Shown here one piece after another: positions 17,585 to 26,290 of a stretch of 64,000 nucleotides of DNA; positions within the stretch are counted from its first letter, which is position 1, and the number at the start of each line of letters is the position of its first letter. Both the position numbers and the translations under genes were made by a program. This DNA comes from an uncultured Paracoccaceae bacterium. GTDB lineage: Bacteria > Pseudomonadota > Alphaproteobacteria > Rhodobacterales > Rhodobacteraceae. The notes under the pieces are model-generated. The model was not told where the DNA came from. It made no database searches and saw only the letters and a list, made by a program, of their open reading frames with translations. The stretch is from assembly GCA_947493255.1 (NCBI GenBank), contig CANLQK010000003.1, positions 62,001 through 126,000 on the forward strand, given 5' to 3'.

Positions 17585-17938
17585 CTAAGGATCGGGAATT
17601 CTATTTAGATTTTTTGCCGGAACCCAGCCTTCTAAGCCAGAGGCATTCTTGCACAGGACCCATCCGTGAGTTTCAGCTCTTCCGTGCAAGTTTTCACCTA
17701 GACGACATGTTAGCTCAAGAGCTGAAAAGTCCGTAGTTGCATAGGTCTTGCCTCCAATTCTATTGGCGAGGCTGTCGGGTATCCAACCTTCTTGCCCAGC
17801 TTGGTTTTTTGCCCAAACCCAAACATAACCGTCCCAGTTATCGGTCTTGCCTGTCAGCCAGAATTCTTCGCCCTCTTTGAGCAAAATTGGATCGTCATAC
17901 GTCGCATCCCAATCTGCAACAACTTGATAGCTTCCCAT
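17585..17938 (-). CDS. Small protein with two SH3-like repeats
   Basis: A 117-residue protein made of two tandem SH3-type modules, about residues 5-58 and 66-113. Each ends with a matching signature, GWIPDSL in the first and GWVPAKNL in the second. There is no signal peptide. Such variant SH3 modules in bacteria bind peptides or cell-wall fragments; its target is not known. It is a lone gene. Confidence 0.75.
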   Translation of the reverse strand: MGSYQVVADWDATYDDPILLKEGEEFWLTGKTDNWDGYVWVWAKNQAGQEGWIPDSLANRIGGKTYATTDFSALELTCRLGENLHGRAETHGWVLCKNASGLEGWVPAKNLNRIPDP

Positions 17939-18090
17939 TGGCTGATCTCCACTCGTGCAACCCTGATAATAAAGATCACATTAGGATTAAACTTAAGAGT
18001 GGCAAATGGCGGTTTTGTCCCGCAAAGCAGGCGTTTTGTGCTGGGTTCGTTGGGCGGCATCTTATGTTGCCGCCTAACGATTTATTAGGG

Positions 18091-19146
18091 TCAGTCTAGA
18101 AGTCCGAGGTCGGTTGCAATGAGGTCAATCACGGCGTCGTGGACTGCTGCGCGTTCCGATCCTTCGGGGTCGGTGCAGACGGGGTCATCGTTTTCGTCTT
18201 CCAATATTGCGGCACCTTCGGGCTTGCACAGGGGCAAGAACATGAAGTGGCTGGCGGGGGCGAACCGGTTGATTTGTACGTCTGGCAAAAGATCGGCGAA
18301 CCCGCTTTGGTCAAAGTTGGTGGCCAGGAGGCGGTCTTCGCCTTCGCCCAATGCAATCAAGCGTACGTCGGCTGTGACGTCGGCCACATCGCTGTCAGAT
18401 AGGCCCCACATAAGGCCGGGGTCTACAGCGGTGATGTGTGTGAAACGCGGGTCGTGATAGGATGCGTTCCACAGGGATGGGTCAGCGTTTGCCAACTGGA
18501 TTTGCGCGCTCATCAGGTCATTGCAGTGACTGGATTCGGCCGTGAATTCTGCACAGTGATCGAGGTAGCCTTGGTGGCTGCCTAAAACGCCGGCCAATGA
18601 CAGTGCTGTCCAACCGCCATAGGAAAATCCGGCAGCCATGGTGCGGCTGTCATCGATGTGACCTTCAAACATCGGGTCGGCCGTGACCCAATCCAGCGCT
18701 GCAGTGATGTCTTGGGCGCGGGTCCAGTGGTTCATGCCAGCGGCAAGGTCGAAATCGCCCCATGTGGAGTTGGGGTGGTTTATAGCCACAACGATAGCGC
18801 CTTGGTCGGCCAGTTCTGAGGCCAGCCATGCCATTGTGCGGTAGTGGCCGCCCATGCCGTGGCTTAGAACGACGACAGGGTATTCACCGTCTGCCAGAGT
18901 CGCATTGATGCGCCCTTCGACGCCGTAGTAAACGCCGTTTTCAGCGATGATTTTGCCCCGCCCATCTGCGTTGGCCGGATACCATACAACGCCTTCAAGT
19001 TCGCCGTTGTGATGTGGGGCATTGATTTTGATTTCGGTCATGCCAGGGGCATCGCCAACGTCTACGGACTGGGTGCCAAGAGCGGCGGCGGCGAGGGCGG
19101 TCGCACCGGCGGCGATGGCGGCGGAAAGTGCAAGTGTGCGGTTCAT
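18091..19146 (-). CDS. Exported alpha/beta hydrolase (dienelactone hydrolase/PAF-acetylhydrolase-like)
   Basis: A 351-residue protein with a signal peptide (1-20, ending near AAAALG). Motifs: LSHGMGGHYR (oxyanion), GFSYGG (nucleophile Ser) and PASHF late in the chain (probable catalytic His). It carries several cysteines, in keeping with a periplasmic location. It is divergent from an AraC-type regulator, with paired palindromes between the two genes, so it is probably that regulator's target. The substrate is unknown. Confidence 0.78.
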   Translation of the reverse strand: MNRTLALSAAIAAGATALAAAALGTQSVDVGDAPGMTEIKINAPHHNGELEGVVWYPANADGRGKIIAENGVYYGVEGRINATLADGEYPVVVLSHGMGGHYRTMAWLASELADQGAIVVAINHPNSTWGDFDLAAGMNHWTRAQDITAALDWVTADPMFEGHIDDSRTMAAGFSYGGWTALSLAGVLGSHQGYLDHCAEFTAESSHCNDLMSAQIQLANADPSLWNASYHDPRFTHITAVDPGLMWGLSDSDVADVTADVRLIALGEGEDRLLATNFDQSGFADLLPDVQINRFAPASHFMFLPLCKPEGAAILEDENDDPVCTDPEGSERAAVHDAVIDLIATDLGLLD

Positions 19147-19208
19147 GGTATGTCCTTTCGGGTTTGGTGTTGATGACCCGATTTGGGGTGGTTCTGTTCT
19201 TTCTTGCG

Positions 19209-19244
19209 ACCTGAAACCGGTTTTAGGTCGCCAAGAACCGGTTC
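19209..19244. promoter_or_regulatory. Paired palindromic operators between hydrolase and AraC genes
   Basis: Site 1, 19209-19228, reads ACCTGAAACCGGTTTTAGGT and is an 18/20 palindrome. Site 2, GAACCGGTTC (19235-19244), is perfect. Both centre on AACCGGTT and their centres are 21 bp apart, two helical turns, so bound proteins would sit on the same DNA face. Confidence 0.6.
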
Positions 19245-19289
19245 GAGGTCCTAGAACGGGCGAAAAGATTGATTTGAATGGGGGGCGCT

Positions 19290-20291
19290 ATGCCCAGTTT
19301 ACCGATACCGATGATTTCATCGCTTGTTTTGGTCGCATTGTTGGTGCGGATGTGGGCGGTTGACCGTCGCGGCGATGCCAAGTTGGGGCCATTGGTGATA
19401 TTGTTGGCGCTGTGTGCCGCGCAGGGAGTGATTATTTCACTGGCGCAGCATTACGGGATTGCCGCAGCGCGTTGGGTGCAACCGGTGACAGCGACTTTGA
19501 TTCCAGCAATGGCGTGGGTGGCGTTTCAAGTGACGGCAGTCAGGGCCGTTCGACCGGCGGACGTCGTGCATTTTGGTGGTGCGTTGGCGGTAGTGGGCGC
19601 GCTGTTTGTGAACCCCTATTTGGTGGATACGTTGATACCTGCATTGTTTGTGGGCTACGGCCTTGCGATTTTGTGGTCGTCATTGCGGGGGGCGGATGCC
19701 TTGCCACGGTTGCGACTGGGGGCTGGGGAAATGCCAGGCCAAATTTGGACTGTGATTGGTGCGGCGTTAATCGGGTCGGCGTTTACAGATGTGTTGATTG
19801 TGGGGGTGCAGGTCGTCGGGGCGACGCATTTGCAGCCTTGGATTATTAGCATCTATTCCAGTGTGATGTTGTTGGTGATCGGTGCGTTGAGCCTGTCACG
19901 CGAGCTGGACACCACGCCAGATGTCGGCCCCGCGCCGCAACTGGAAATCACCGAGCAAGACACGCAGATTGTTGCACGGTTAGAGGCGTTGATGGCGGCT
20001 GAGCGGTTGTATTTGAACCCCGACCTGACGTTGACACGTTTGTCGCGCCGGTTGGTTGTTCCGGTCAAACAATTGTCCACGGCGATTAACCGGGTCACTG
20101 GCGGGAATGTGTCGCGCTACATAAACGGCGCACGGGTTGCGGCGGCGCAGGATGCCTTGCTGGACGGACAAAGCGTGACCGAAGCGATGCTGTCGTCTGG
20201 GTTTAACACCAAGTCCAATTTCAACCGCGAATTTTTGCGCATTACCGACCAAAGCCCAAGTGCGTGGCTCGCCAAGCAAAATGCAGTTTAG
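19290..20291 (+). CDS. Membrane-anchored AraC-family transcriptional regulator
   Basis: A 333-residue protein with about seven hydrophobic N-terminal helices (1-205) and a C-terminal AraC/XylS HTH domain (about 240-330; LTRLSRRLVVPVKQLSTAIN, then FNTKSNFNREFLRITDQSP). This architecture senses a membrane or periplasmic signal and binds DNA in the cytosol. The start is ATG 19290, with GGGGG upstream, instead of the ATG at 19278 that contains that site. Divergent from the secreted hydrolase gene. Confidence 0.85.
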   Translation: MPSLPIPMISSLVLVALLVRMWAVDRRGDAKLGPLVILLALCAAQGVIISLAQHYGIAAARWVQPVTATLIPAMAWVAFQVTAVRAVRPADVVHFGGALAVVGALFVNPYLVDTLIPALFVGYGLAILWSSLRGADALPRLRLGAGEMPGQIWTVIGAALIGSAFTDVLIVGVQVVGATHLQPWIISIYSSVMLLVIGALSLSRELDTTPDVGPAPQLEITEQDTQIVARLEALMAAERLYLNPDLTLTRLSRRLVVPVKQLSTAINRVTGGNVSRYINGARVAAAQDALLDGQSVTEAMLSSGFNTKSNFNREFLRITDQSPSAWLAKQNAV

Positions 20292-21076
20292 ATAAATCGC
20301 AGGATCATACTTAACCCGCCCCAAGCGAAGGCCGCTGCGGTGAAAAGCCAAGCGCCCAAACACAATGTCGCACGTTTTTTGGACATGCGAGCGTAGGGGG
20401 CTGTGCCGTCGCTTCCGCCGGTTTGCATGATGTGTTGCGCGCCCATCATCAAGATGAAGAGCAAGAACAGACGTTGGTTGATGACGGCAAAAACGCCGAT
20501 CAGGGCCATCGCCGTCACGAAGACATAGAACGGTGCCCGATCATGATAGGCCGTTAGGATTGTCGACGTCAGGCGCCCACCATCAAGCGGCCAGATAGGC
20601 AGCAGGTTGAAGAAGTTTAACGCGCCACAAACGCTGGCAAAGATGAAGAGCGGGTATGCGGCTGAGGGGAATGTGTTGTTTGCAATTGGAACCAGTGCCA
20701 TCGCCAGAACCATAGGGGCCAGACAAATGGCTGGGCCCATAAGCGAGACGAACACGCTTTCTTCTTGGCTGCTGGGCGCGCGCGACGAGATTGCGTAGCC
20801 GCCCATGAGGGGCACCAGCCGAAAGCTGGCATCGTGATGGCCAATGACGCGGTAGGCCGCCACATGACCAAACTCGTGAATCACAATAACCGCGATAAGA
20901 GACATCCCCAAAACGGGGCCAAAGAAAAACCAAGCCGCCGCGACAGATAGTGCAGAAATTCCCAAACCCTGCGGATCCAAACCAAGGATTGTGGTTTTTA
21001 GCGGCGAGGTCCAACCGCCGCGTAAAATAACCCCTGTGGCCAGACAGGCCGCAAGAGCCAGAACAACTGCGATCAC
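20288..21076 (-). CDS. Site-2 protease family (M50-like) membrane metalloprotease
   Basis: A 262-residue intramembrane protease with about six helices. The zinc motif HEFGH is at 67-71 and the second metal-ligand motif, PLDGGR, near 166. Site-2 proteases cleave membrane-bound anti-sigma factors or clear signal peptides. The start overlaps the end of fabI by 4 bp, so the two are translated together; the functional link is unclear. It converges with the AraC gene, the last 4 bp overlapping. Confidence 0.85.
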   Translation of the reverse strand: MIAVVLALAACLATGVILRGGWTSPLKTTILGLDPQGLGISALSVAAAWFFFGPVLGMSLIAVIVIHEFGHVAAYRVIGHHDASFRLVPLMGGYAISSRAPSSQEESVFVSLMGPAICLAPMVLAMALVPIANNTFPSAAYPLFIFASVCGALNFFNLLPIWPLDGGRLTSTILTAYHDRAPFYVFVTAMALIGVFAVINQRLFLLFILMMGAQHIMQTGGSDGTAPYARMSKKRATLCLGAWLFTAAAFAWGGLSMILRFI

Positions 21077-21861
21077 CCTAGGTTTTCCAACGCTGGCATC
21101 ATCATGGTGTGCAAGCCACCGTCGACGTGGATGATTTCACCGGTCGTCGAGGCGCCAGCATCGGAGGCGAGGTAGACGGCGGTGCCACCTATCGCACCAA
21201 GTGTGGCGTTGCTGCGCAAAGGTGCGTTTTGTTCGGCGTATTTGAACGTGCGACGTGCACCTGCAATGGCGGCACCTGCCAGTGTTTTCATCGGGCCAGG
21301 CGAGATTGCGTTGACGCGAATTTGCTGCGGGCCAAGATCAGCGGCCAAGTAACGTGTGGCGCTTTCAAGCGCGGCCTTTGCAACACCCATGACGTTGTAG
21401 TTTGGAGTGATCCGTTGGCTGCCGTCGTAGGTAAGCGTCAGCAATGTGCCACCGTTGGGCATGATGTCGCGCGCGCGGCGGGCGACGTCCATAAAGCTGT
21501 AGCAACTGATGTCCATTGATTGCGCAAAGTTCGCGCGGCTGGTGTCAGACACACGGCCGGTCAGTTCGTTTTTGTCAGAATAGGCGATTGCGTGCACCAC
21601 AAAGTCGATGCTGCCCCAGCGGTCCTTGAGCTCTGCAAAGCAAGCATCCATAGATGCGTCATCTGTCACATCGGCTTCGACCATGAAATCCGAACCGGTG
21701 CTTTCGGCAAGAGGTTTGACGCGCTTGAGCAGGTTTTCACCCTGATAGGAAAACGCCAGTTCTGCGCCGGCTTTATGCATCGCGTTTGCGATACCCCATG
21801 CGATGGAGCGATCGTTTGCTACGCCCATGATAAGGCCACGTTTACCGTTCATTGAAATCAT
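21073..21861 (-). CDS. fabI: Enoyl-ACP reductase (NADH)
   Basis: Reduces trans-2-enoyl-ACP in the last step of each fatty-acid elongation cycle. The 262-residue short-chain-dehydrogenase-like protein begins with the FabI-type cofactor loop (GLIMGVANDRSIAWG), has the divergent active-site Tyr-X6-Lys region in NYNVMGVAKAALE, and ends ... EIIHVDGGLHT. The start is ATG 21861 behind GGAGA. fabB and fabA lie upstream on the same strand but are separated by plus-strand pyrE and a lectin-like gene. Confidence 0.93.
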   Translation of the reverse strand: MISMNGKRGLIMGVANDRSIAWGIANAMHKAGAELAFSYQGENLLKRVKPLAESTGSDFMVEADVTDDASMDACFAELKDRWGSIDFVVHAIAYSDKNELTGRVSDTSRANFAQSMDISCYSFMDVARRARDIMPNGGTLLTLTYDGSQRITPNYNVMGVAKAALESATRYLAADLGPQQIRVNAISPGPMKTLAGAAIAGARRTFKYAEQNAPLRSNATLGAIGGTAVYLASDAGASTTGEIIHVDGGLHTMMMPALENLG

Positions 21862-22032
21862 TGTTCTGCTCTCCACCTGTTGGATCGGGTTTGCCCTTGT
21901 TTAGCACCAGAGGTCAAGGTTTGGGATGCTTGAAGACGTAATTGGGTCTATAGGGCGCTTGATGAAAGAGCGGGGCAGTATTATGGCTGCCCAAAGGCCC
22001 ACGGGGGCGAAATTGCATAAGAAGGGTGAACG

Positions 22033-22563
22033 ATGACACTTTCAAAGAACGAGCTTGCACGCGAAGTCGCCAAGATCGCAACGCTACAGGGTGAATTCAC
22101 GCTGCGGTCCGGTCAGGTGTCACATACCTATTTTGACAAATACCGCTTCGAAGGTGTGCCTGCGTTGTTGGCGCCGCTGGCCAAAGAAATGGCGAAGTTG
22201 TTGCCGCCTGAAACAGAAATTATCGCCGGTTTGGAATTGGGCGGGGTGCCTTTGGTGACTGCCCTGTCACTGGAAACAGGATTGCCTGCAGCGTTCGTGC
22301 GTAAAGAGGCCAAGACATACGGCACCTGCCGCGCGATTGAGGGCCAAGATGTAGACGGCAAGAAGGTGACGTTCATTGAGGACGTAATCACCACGGGTGG
22401 TGCGGTTTCCGATGCTTATGAATTGGCGGCGGCAGAAGGCGCGAATGTTCTGACAGTTATCTGCGCGATCTGGCGCGGCGAGGGCGACCCGCACATCAAG
22501 AACACACCGGGCCTGAGCGTTGCGCCTGTGTTCACACGCGCTGACCTTGAGAACGCTGGATAA
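22033..22563 (+). CDS. pyrE: Orotate phosphoribosyltransferase
   Basis: Converts orotate and PRPP to orotidine 5'-monophosphate in pyrimidine synthesis. The PRPP-binding signature FIEDVITTGGAV is present, as is the flexible lysine-containing loop RKEAKTYGT. At 176 residues it is slightly short for the family but complete. It is a single plus-strand gene between fabI and fabB, ended by a strong terminator. Confidence 0.92.
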   Translation: MTLSKNELAREVAKIATLQGEFTLRSGQVSHTYFDKYRFEGVPALLAPLAKEMAKLLPPETEIIAGLELGGVPLVTALSLETGLPAAFVRKEAKTYGTCRAIEGQDVDGKKVTFIEDVITTGGAVSDAYELAAAEGANVLTVICAIWRGEGDPHIKNTPGLSVAPVFTRADLENAG

Positions 22564-22586
22564 GGGACATTCTTCTATCTTGATGC

Positions 22587-22623
22587 AAAAGGGGCAGCGG
22601 AGATAATCCGCTGCCCCTTTTTT
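22587..22623. terminator. Bidirectional intrinsic terminator between pyrE and fabB
   Basis: Eleven-base perfect arms (GGGGCAGCGGA / TCCGCTGCCCC) around a GATAA loop, with T7 after it on the plus strand and A4 before it giving a short T-tract on the minus strand. It can end both convergent genes. Confidence 0.9.
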
Positions 22624-22638
22624 CATGAAGCTTGGCTA

Positions 22639-23868
22639 TTAGCCTTTGTATTTGCTCAACAACATGGACCCGTTGGTGCCGCCAAAGCCGAAGGAGTTGG
22701 TCATGACGGTATCAAGACCTGCGTTTTCTTTATACTCGGTCGCAATTTCGGCAGGGTTCAGCGCCGGATCAAGGTCTTCGACGTTGATCGACGGGATGAT
22801 GTAGTCGCCTTGAAGGGCCAGCAGACAGTAAACGGCCTCTTGTGCGCCGGTGGCACCTTGGGAGTGGCCTGTCATGGATTTGGTCGAGCTGATCGGTGGT
22901 GTGGAGCCTTCACCGAACACACGACGTACGGCTTCGACCTCGCCAACGTCGCCCACTGGTGTGGATGTGCCGTGGGCGTTGATGTAGCTGACTTCGCGAC
23001 CTTCTGGCAGGGTTGCCAGCGCACCGCGCATCGCACGTTCGCCGCCTTCGCCGGATGGGGCGACCATATCGGCACCATCAGATGTGGCAGAGAAACCTGT
23101 GACTTCGGCGTAGATTTTTGCGCCGCGTGCAAGGGCGCTGTCGAGCGATTCTAGAACAACCATTGCGCCGCCGCCTGCGATGACGAAACCGTCGCGGTTG
23201 GCGTCAAATGCGCGCGAGGCGCGTTCTGGCGTGTCGTTGTATTTGCTGCTCATCGCGCCCATGGCGTCGAACAGGCAAGAGAGCGTCCAGTCAAGCTCTT
23301 CGCCGCCGCCGCCGAACATGATGTCTTGGGTGCCAAGTGCGATCTGCTGTGCGGCCATACCAATACAGTGTAGGGACGTAGAACAGGCAGACGTGATCGA
23401 AAAGTTCATACCTTTGATCTTATAAGCGGTCGCAAGGTTTGCGCTGACCGTTGAGGACATGGTTTTTGGAACGGCGAACGGCCCGATGCGTTTTGTCGCT
23501 CCGGTTTTTTCGACAACTTTGTGCGCTGCGTACATGGCGGAAGTGGACGGACCACCCGAACCAGCAATCAGGCCGGTCATCGGGTTTACGATTTGGTCTT
23601 CGGTCAGGCCCGCATCTTCAATGGCTTGGCCCATCGCGATATAAGCATAAGCAGAGCCAGGGCCCATGAAGCGCAAGGTACGTTTGTCGACATGTTCGGT
23701 AATGTCGATTTTCAGGGTGCCCGCAACCTGAGACCGAAAGCCGTGTTCGGCCATATCTTCGGAAGCAACGATACCCGACTTACCTGCACGTAAGGCGGCG
23801 TCTACTTCCGCTGCGTTGTTTCCGATGGGGGACACGATCCCCAGACCTGTGATGACGACGCGACGCAT
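22639..23868 (-). CDS. fabB: 3-oxoacyl-ACP synthase I
   Basis: Condensing enzyme of fatty-acid elongation, 409 residues, needed with FabA for unsaturated fatty acids. The catalytic Cys is in [11 protein letters not shown] (about 160-170), the two histidines in [11 protein letters not shown] and TGHSQGATG, and the C-terminus carries NSFGFGGTN. Its location downstream of fabA supports FabB rather than FabF. It is separated from fabA by a plus-strand gene, which breaks the usual fabA-fabB operon. Confidence 0.92.
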   Translation of the reverse strand: MRRVVITGLGIVSPIGNNAAEVDAALRAGKSGIVASEDMAEHGFRSQVAGTLKIDITEHVDKRTLRFMGPGSAYAYIAMGQAIEDAGLTEDQIVNPMTGLIAGSGGPSTSAMYAAHKVVEKTGATKRIGPFAVPKTMSSTVSANLATAYKIKGMNFSITSACSTSLHCIGMAAQQIALGTQDIMFGGGGEELDWTLSCLFDAMGAMSSKYNDTPERASRAFDANRDGFVIAGGGAMVVLESLDSALARGAKIYAEVTGFSATSDGADMVAPSGEGGERAMRGALATLPEGREVSYINAHGTSTPVGDVGEVEAVRRVFGEGSTPPISSTKSMTGHSQGATGAQEAVYCLLALQGDYIIPSINVEDLDPALNPAEIATEYKENAGLDTVMTNSFGFGGTNGSMLLSKYKG

Positions 23869-24044
23869 GTTTCTTCCCTCAGTTCTTTAGGCCTATGTAT
23901 GGGACAGGTCAGCAAGGGGCAAGAGATTGGAGTTGAGCGGAAAGCGGCGGGTCGAAAGAATTTTAGGAATGGTCAGATTACAGGCGACGGAAAGTGGTAT
24001 AGGGGGCGTATAAGAAGCAAATTTTGAAGCATTGAGGAGCCCAT

Positions 24045-24581
24045 ATGTTTACTTTACGAATTTTCGCCCTGCCAACCGCAATGACTTTGGCTCTTGCGGG
24101 CACCGCGCATGCGGATGATGTCGAGATTTACCTGACCGACATCCTGGACAGTACACAAATTGGCTATTGCGTCGATATCGCTGGCGGACGTGAAGCAGAC
24201 GCGGACCCTGCGGACGGTTTGCAGTCGCATACATGCTACAGCAATCTTGGTGCTTTGGGTTTGGACCAGACTTTTGACACCGAGAAATTTGCGTACGGCC
24301 AACTTTACATGACAGAATTTGATGTCTGTGCAGAGCTGGTCTCAACCGAAGCAGGATCTTCGATTGCCCTGAACGCGTGCGATGGAAGTGACTTGCAACA
24401 GTTCGTCTTTTCTGGCGAAGGCACTATCACGGCTGTTTCTGCCCCTGAAATGTGCCTGACGGCGGGTGAAGAAACCCGTTCGGGCCGCAGCGATGCGAAC
24501 CAGATCAAGACTTTGACACTTGAGGCCTGTTCTGACGATTTGACTGCCTATCAAGACTGGGCTGTTCGCGGCGTCGAGTGA
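24045..24581 (+). CDS. Secreted ricin-B/beta-trefoil lectin-like protein
   Basis: A 178-residue protein with a cleavable signal peptide (about 1-23, ending AHA before DD). The mature part has paired cysteines and repeats of the beta-trefoil type: CAELVSTEAGSSIALNACDG followed by QQFVF, then a second MCLTAGEE ... CSDDLTAYQDWAV. This fits a ricin-type lectin domain (QxW-like), which binds carbohydrate. GAGGAG precedes the ATG. It sits oppositely oriented between fabA and fabB, with its own terminator. The assignment is by pattern, not certain. Confidence 0.65.
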   Translation: MFTLRIFALPTAMTLALAGTAHADDVEIYLTDILDSTQIGYCVDIAGGREADADPADGLQSHTCYSNLGALGLDQTFDTEKFAYGQLYMTEFDVCAELVSTEAGSSIALNACDGSDLQQFVFSGEGTITAVSAPEMCLTAGEETRSGRSDANQIKTLTLEACSDDLTAYQDWAVRGVE

Positions 24582-24596
24582 TCGATATTCTAAAAT

Positions 24597-24632
24597 AAGA
24601 AAGCCGCGAAGTGAGAGCTGCGCGGCTTTCTT
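24597..24632. terminator. Bidirectional terminator between lectin-like gene and fabA
   Basis: Twelve-base perfect arms AAGAAAGCCGCG / CGCGGCTTTCTT with a 12-nt loop. T-rich DNA follows on both strands. Confidence 0.85.
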
Positions 24633-24659
24633 ATTGTTGTGACGAAATTTAGGTCTACC

Positions 24660-25169
24660 TTAGCTTTCGCTGAGCGCGACTTTCATGTCTTTGACTTCAT
24701 AGGCCAATTCACCGTCTACCTCGACGATGCCGTCTGCGACACCCATAGTCAGGCGGCGGGTTTGGACGGCTTTGGTGAAATCGATCTTGTAAGTCAGCAG
24801 TTTCGCGTCTGGGCGCACCATTGCCTTGAGTTTGATTTCACCAACACCGAGCGCATAGCCGCGGCCCGTCCAGCCGCGCCAGCCCAAGTTGAAACCGGTC
24901 AGCTGCCAAAGGCCATCCAGGCCCAAACAGCCAGGCATGATCGGGTTGCCGGGGAAGTGGCAATCAAAGAACCACAGGTCCGGTTTGATGTCGAATTCTG
25001 CCAGAACGTGGCCTTTGCCGTGCGCGCCGCCATCGCCAGAAATGTCGAGGATGCGATCCATCATCAACATAGGTGGCTCAGGCAATTGGGCGTTTCCTTC
25101 GCCGAAAAGTTCGCCGCGGGCGCATTTTAGCAAATCATCGCGGTCAAATGAGGACGGATATTCGGACAT
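24660..25169 (-). CDS. fabA: 3-hydroxydecanoyl-ACP dehydratase/isomerase
   Basis: Introduces the cis double bond of unsaturated fatty acids at the C10 stage. The 169-residue protein shows the FabA hot-dog active site [20 protein letters not shown], with the catalytic His and the downstream Asp. The start is the ATG at 25169. The divergent neighbour is irr. FabA with FabB and FabI makes up most of the unsaturated-fatty-acid branch here. Confidence 0.95.
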   Translation of the reverse strand: MSEYPSSFDRDDLLKCARGELFGEGNAQLPEPPMLMMDRILDISGDGGAHGKGHVLAEFDIKPDLWFFDCHFPGNPIMPGCLGLDGLWQLTGFNLGWRGWTGRGYALGVGEIKLKAMVRPDAKLLTYKIDFTKAVQTRRLTMGVADGIVEVDGELAYEVKDMKVALSES

Positions 25170-25328
25170 TGGCCGGTGTTCCCTTTATGTGTTTTCGTTG
25201 CTTTCGCCTACCAGAGGTAGACGAACAAGAGCAAGGGTAGGGGCATTTAGGTGCGACCTATTTGCATTAAAGATTGAAAGCCGTGGCATTTCGCCCATAT
25301 TATGGGGCGGACCAAGGAATGAGACCAG

Positions 25329-25751
25329 ATGACTGATACTCAAACTCAGGAAGATCGCGGCACGCAATGGTTGGCCGGTGCTGGGCTGCGCCCGACACGG
25401 CAACGTATGGCGTTGGCTGAATTGTTGGTGGGCGATGGCAAAGACCGCCACGTGACAGCCGAAAGTCTTTTTGAGGCGGCGGCTGGCGCCGGTGAGAAGG
25501 TCTCTTTGGCGACTGTGTACAATACGTTGAAAGCCTTCTGTGACGCGGGCCTTTTGCGAGAGATTACGGTGGATGGGTCGAAGAGTTATTTCGACACCAA
25601 TATGTCAGATCACCCGCATTTTTATTGGGAAGATGAAAGCCGGTTGTCAGATGCGCCGGCAGATCAATTGGAAATTGCCCGTGTGCCGGAAGCACCAGAA
25701 GGTGCAGAAATTGCATCTGTTGATGTTGTGATCCGGTTGCGCCGCAGCTGA
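25329..25751 (+). CDS. irr: Iron response regulator Irr (Fur family)
   Basis: A 140-residue Fur-superfamily transcription factor. The winged-helix part includes HVTAESLFEAA and VSLATVYNTLKAFCDAG; the later SDHPHFYWED matches the His-rich haem/metal region of Irr, and the Cys metal site of true Fur is absent. Irr responds to haem status in alphaproteobacteria, repressing iron-using genes when iron is scarce. AAGGA precedes the ATG. Divergent from fabA, a placement common in this order. Confidence 0.88.
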   Translation: MTDTQTQEDRGTQWLAGAGLRPTRQRMALAELLVGDGKDRHVTAESLFEAAAGAGEKVSLATVYNTLKAFCDAGLLREITVDGSKSYFDTNMSDHPHFYWEDESRLSDAPADQLEIARVPEAPEGAEIASVDVVIRLRRS

Positions 25752-25813
25752 TTTTTGAAAGAAGTTTCTCCGCGTTGACGCGTCGTTAAGGATGTCTGCC
25801 GCAAGATCGTAGC

Positions 25814-26290
25814 ATGACATATCACACATCTACATACGCCCCATTCCAACCCACCCAGACAGCAGTTGCCGCAGCGTGTTGTTTGTCGCTGCGCGACCCG
25901 TTCAGTGATCTGCTGACGCGTGAAGTGTTGCTGCTGCGCGATTGCATTGAAGTTGCCAAGAAACAATGGGGGTTCGACATACGCGCGGCTGTTATCCTTC
26001 CTGCGCAGATGCAAATGTTGGGTGCGTTTGAAACAGGAACCTACGGAATCGAGCAAGCGTTGGCGAGCGTTCAGGAAACGTTTCAACGCCATCTATCGGA
26101 TCAGGAGGGAGCCGTTTGGGATGGCCCAGCAGCGATCAGGCCGCTGGATTGGGGCGCTGTGGGGATAAGGGCGAGGTTCATAGAGGCAGCCCCGGTGCGC
26201 GCGCGGTTGGTCGATCATCCTTCGGACTGGCGGTTTAGTACGGCGTTTCGTGACGGCGATGGGCCAGAACGCGGGGTTGCGGTGGCTTAG
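25814..26290 (+). CDS. Degenerate REP-associated transposase (Y1/IS200-like) homologue
   Basis: A 158-residue protein whose order of motifs follows RAYT/Y1 transposases: VILPAQMQML (60-69) where the family has a metal-binding xMPNHVHxx, QETFQRHL (87-94), and APVRARLVDHPSDWRFSTA (126-144) where it has NPVxxGLVxxPEDWxxSS. The two catalytic histidines of the HUH motif are Gln 65 and Gln 67. The frame is intact and tidy, so this may be a domesticated protein instead of a pseudogene. No flanking REP repeats were seen. The 3' end overlaps the next, convergent gene by 4 bp. Confidence 0.6.
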   Translation: MTYHTSTYAPFQPTQTAVAAACCLSLRDPFSDLLTREVLLLRDCIEVAKKQWGFDIRAAVILPAQMQMLGAFETGTYGIEQALASVQETFQRHLSDQEGAVWDGPAAIRPLDWGAVGIRARFIEAAPVRARLVDHPSDWRFSTAFRDGDGPERGVAVA

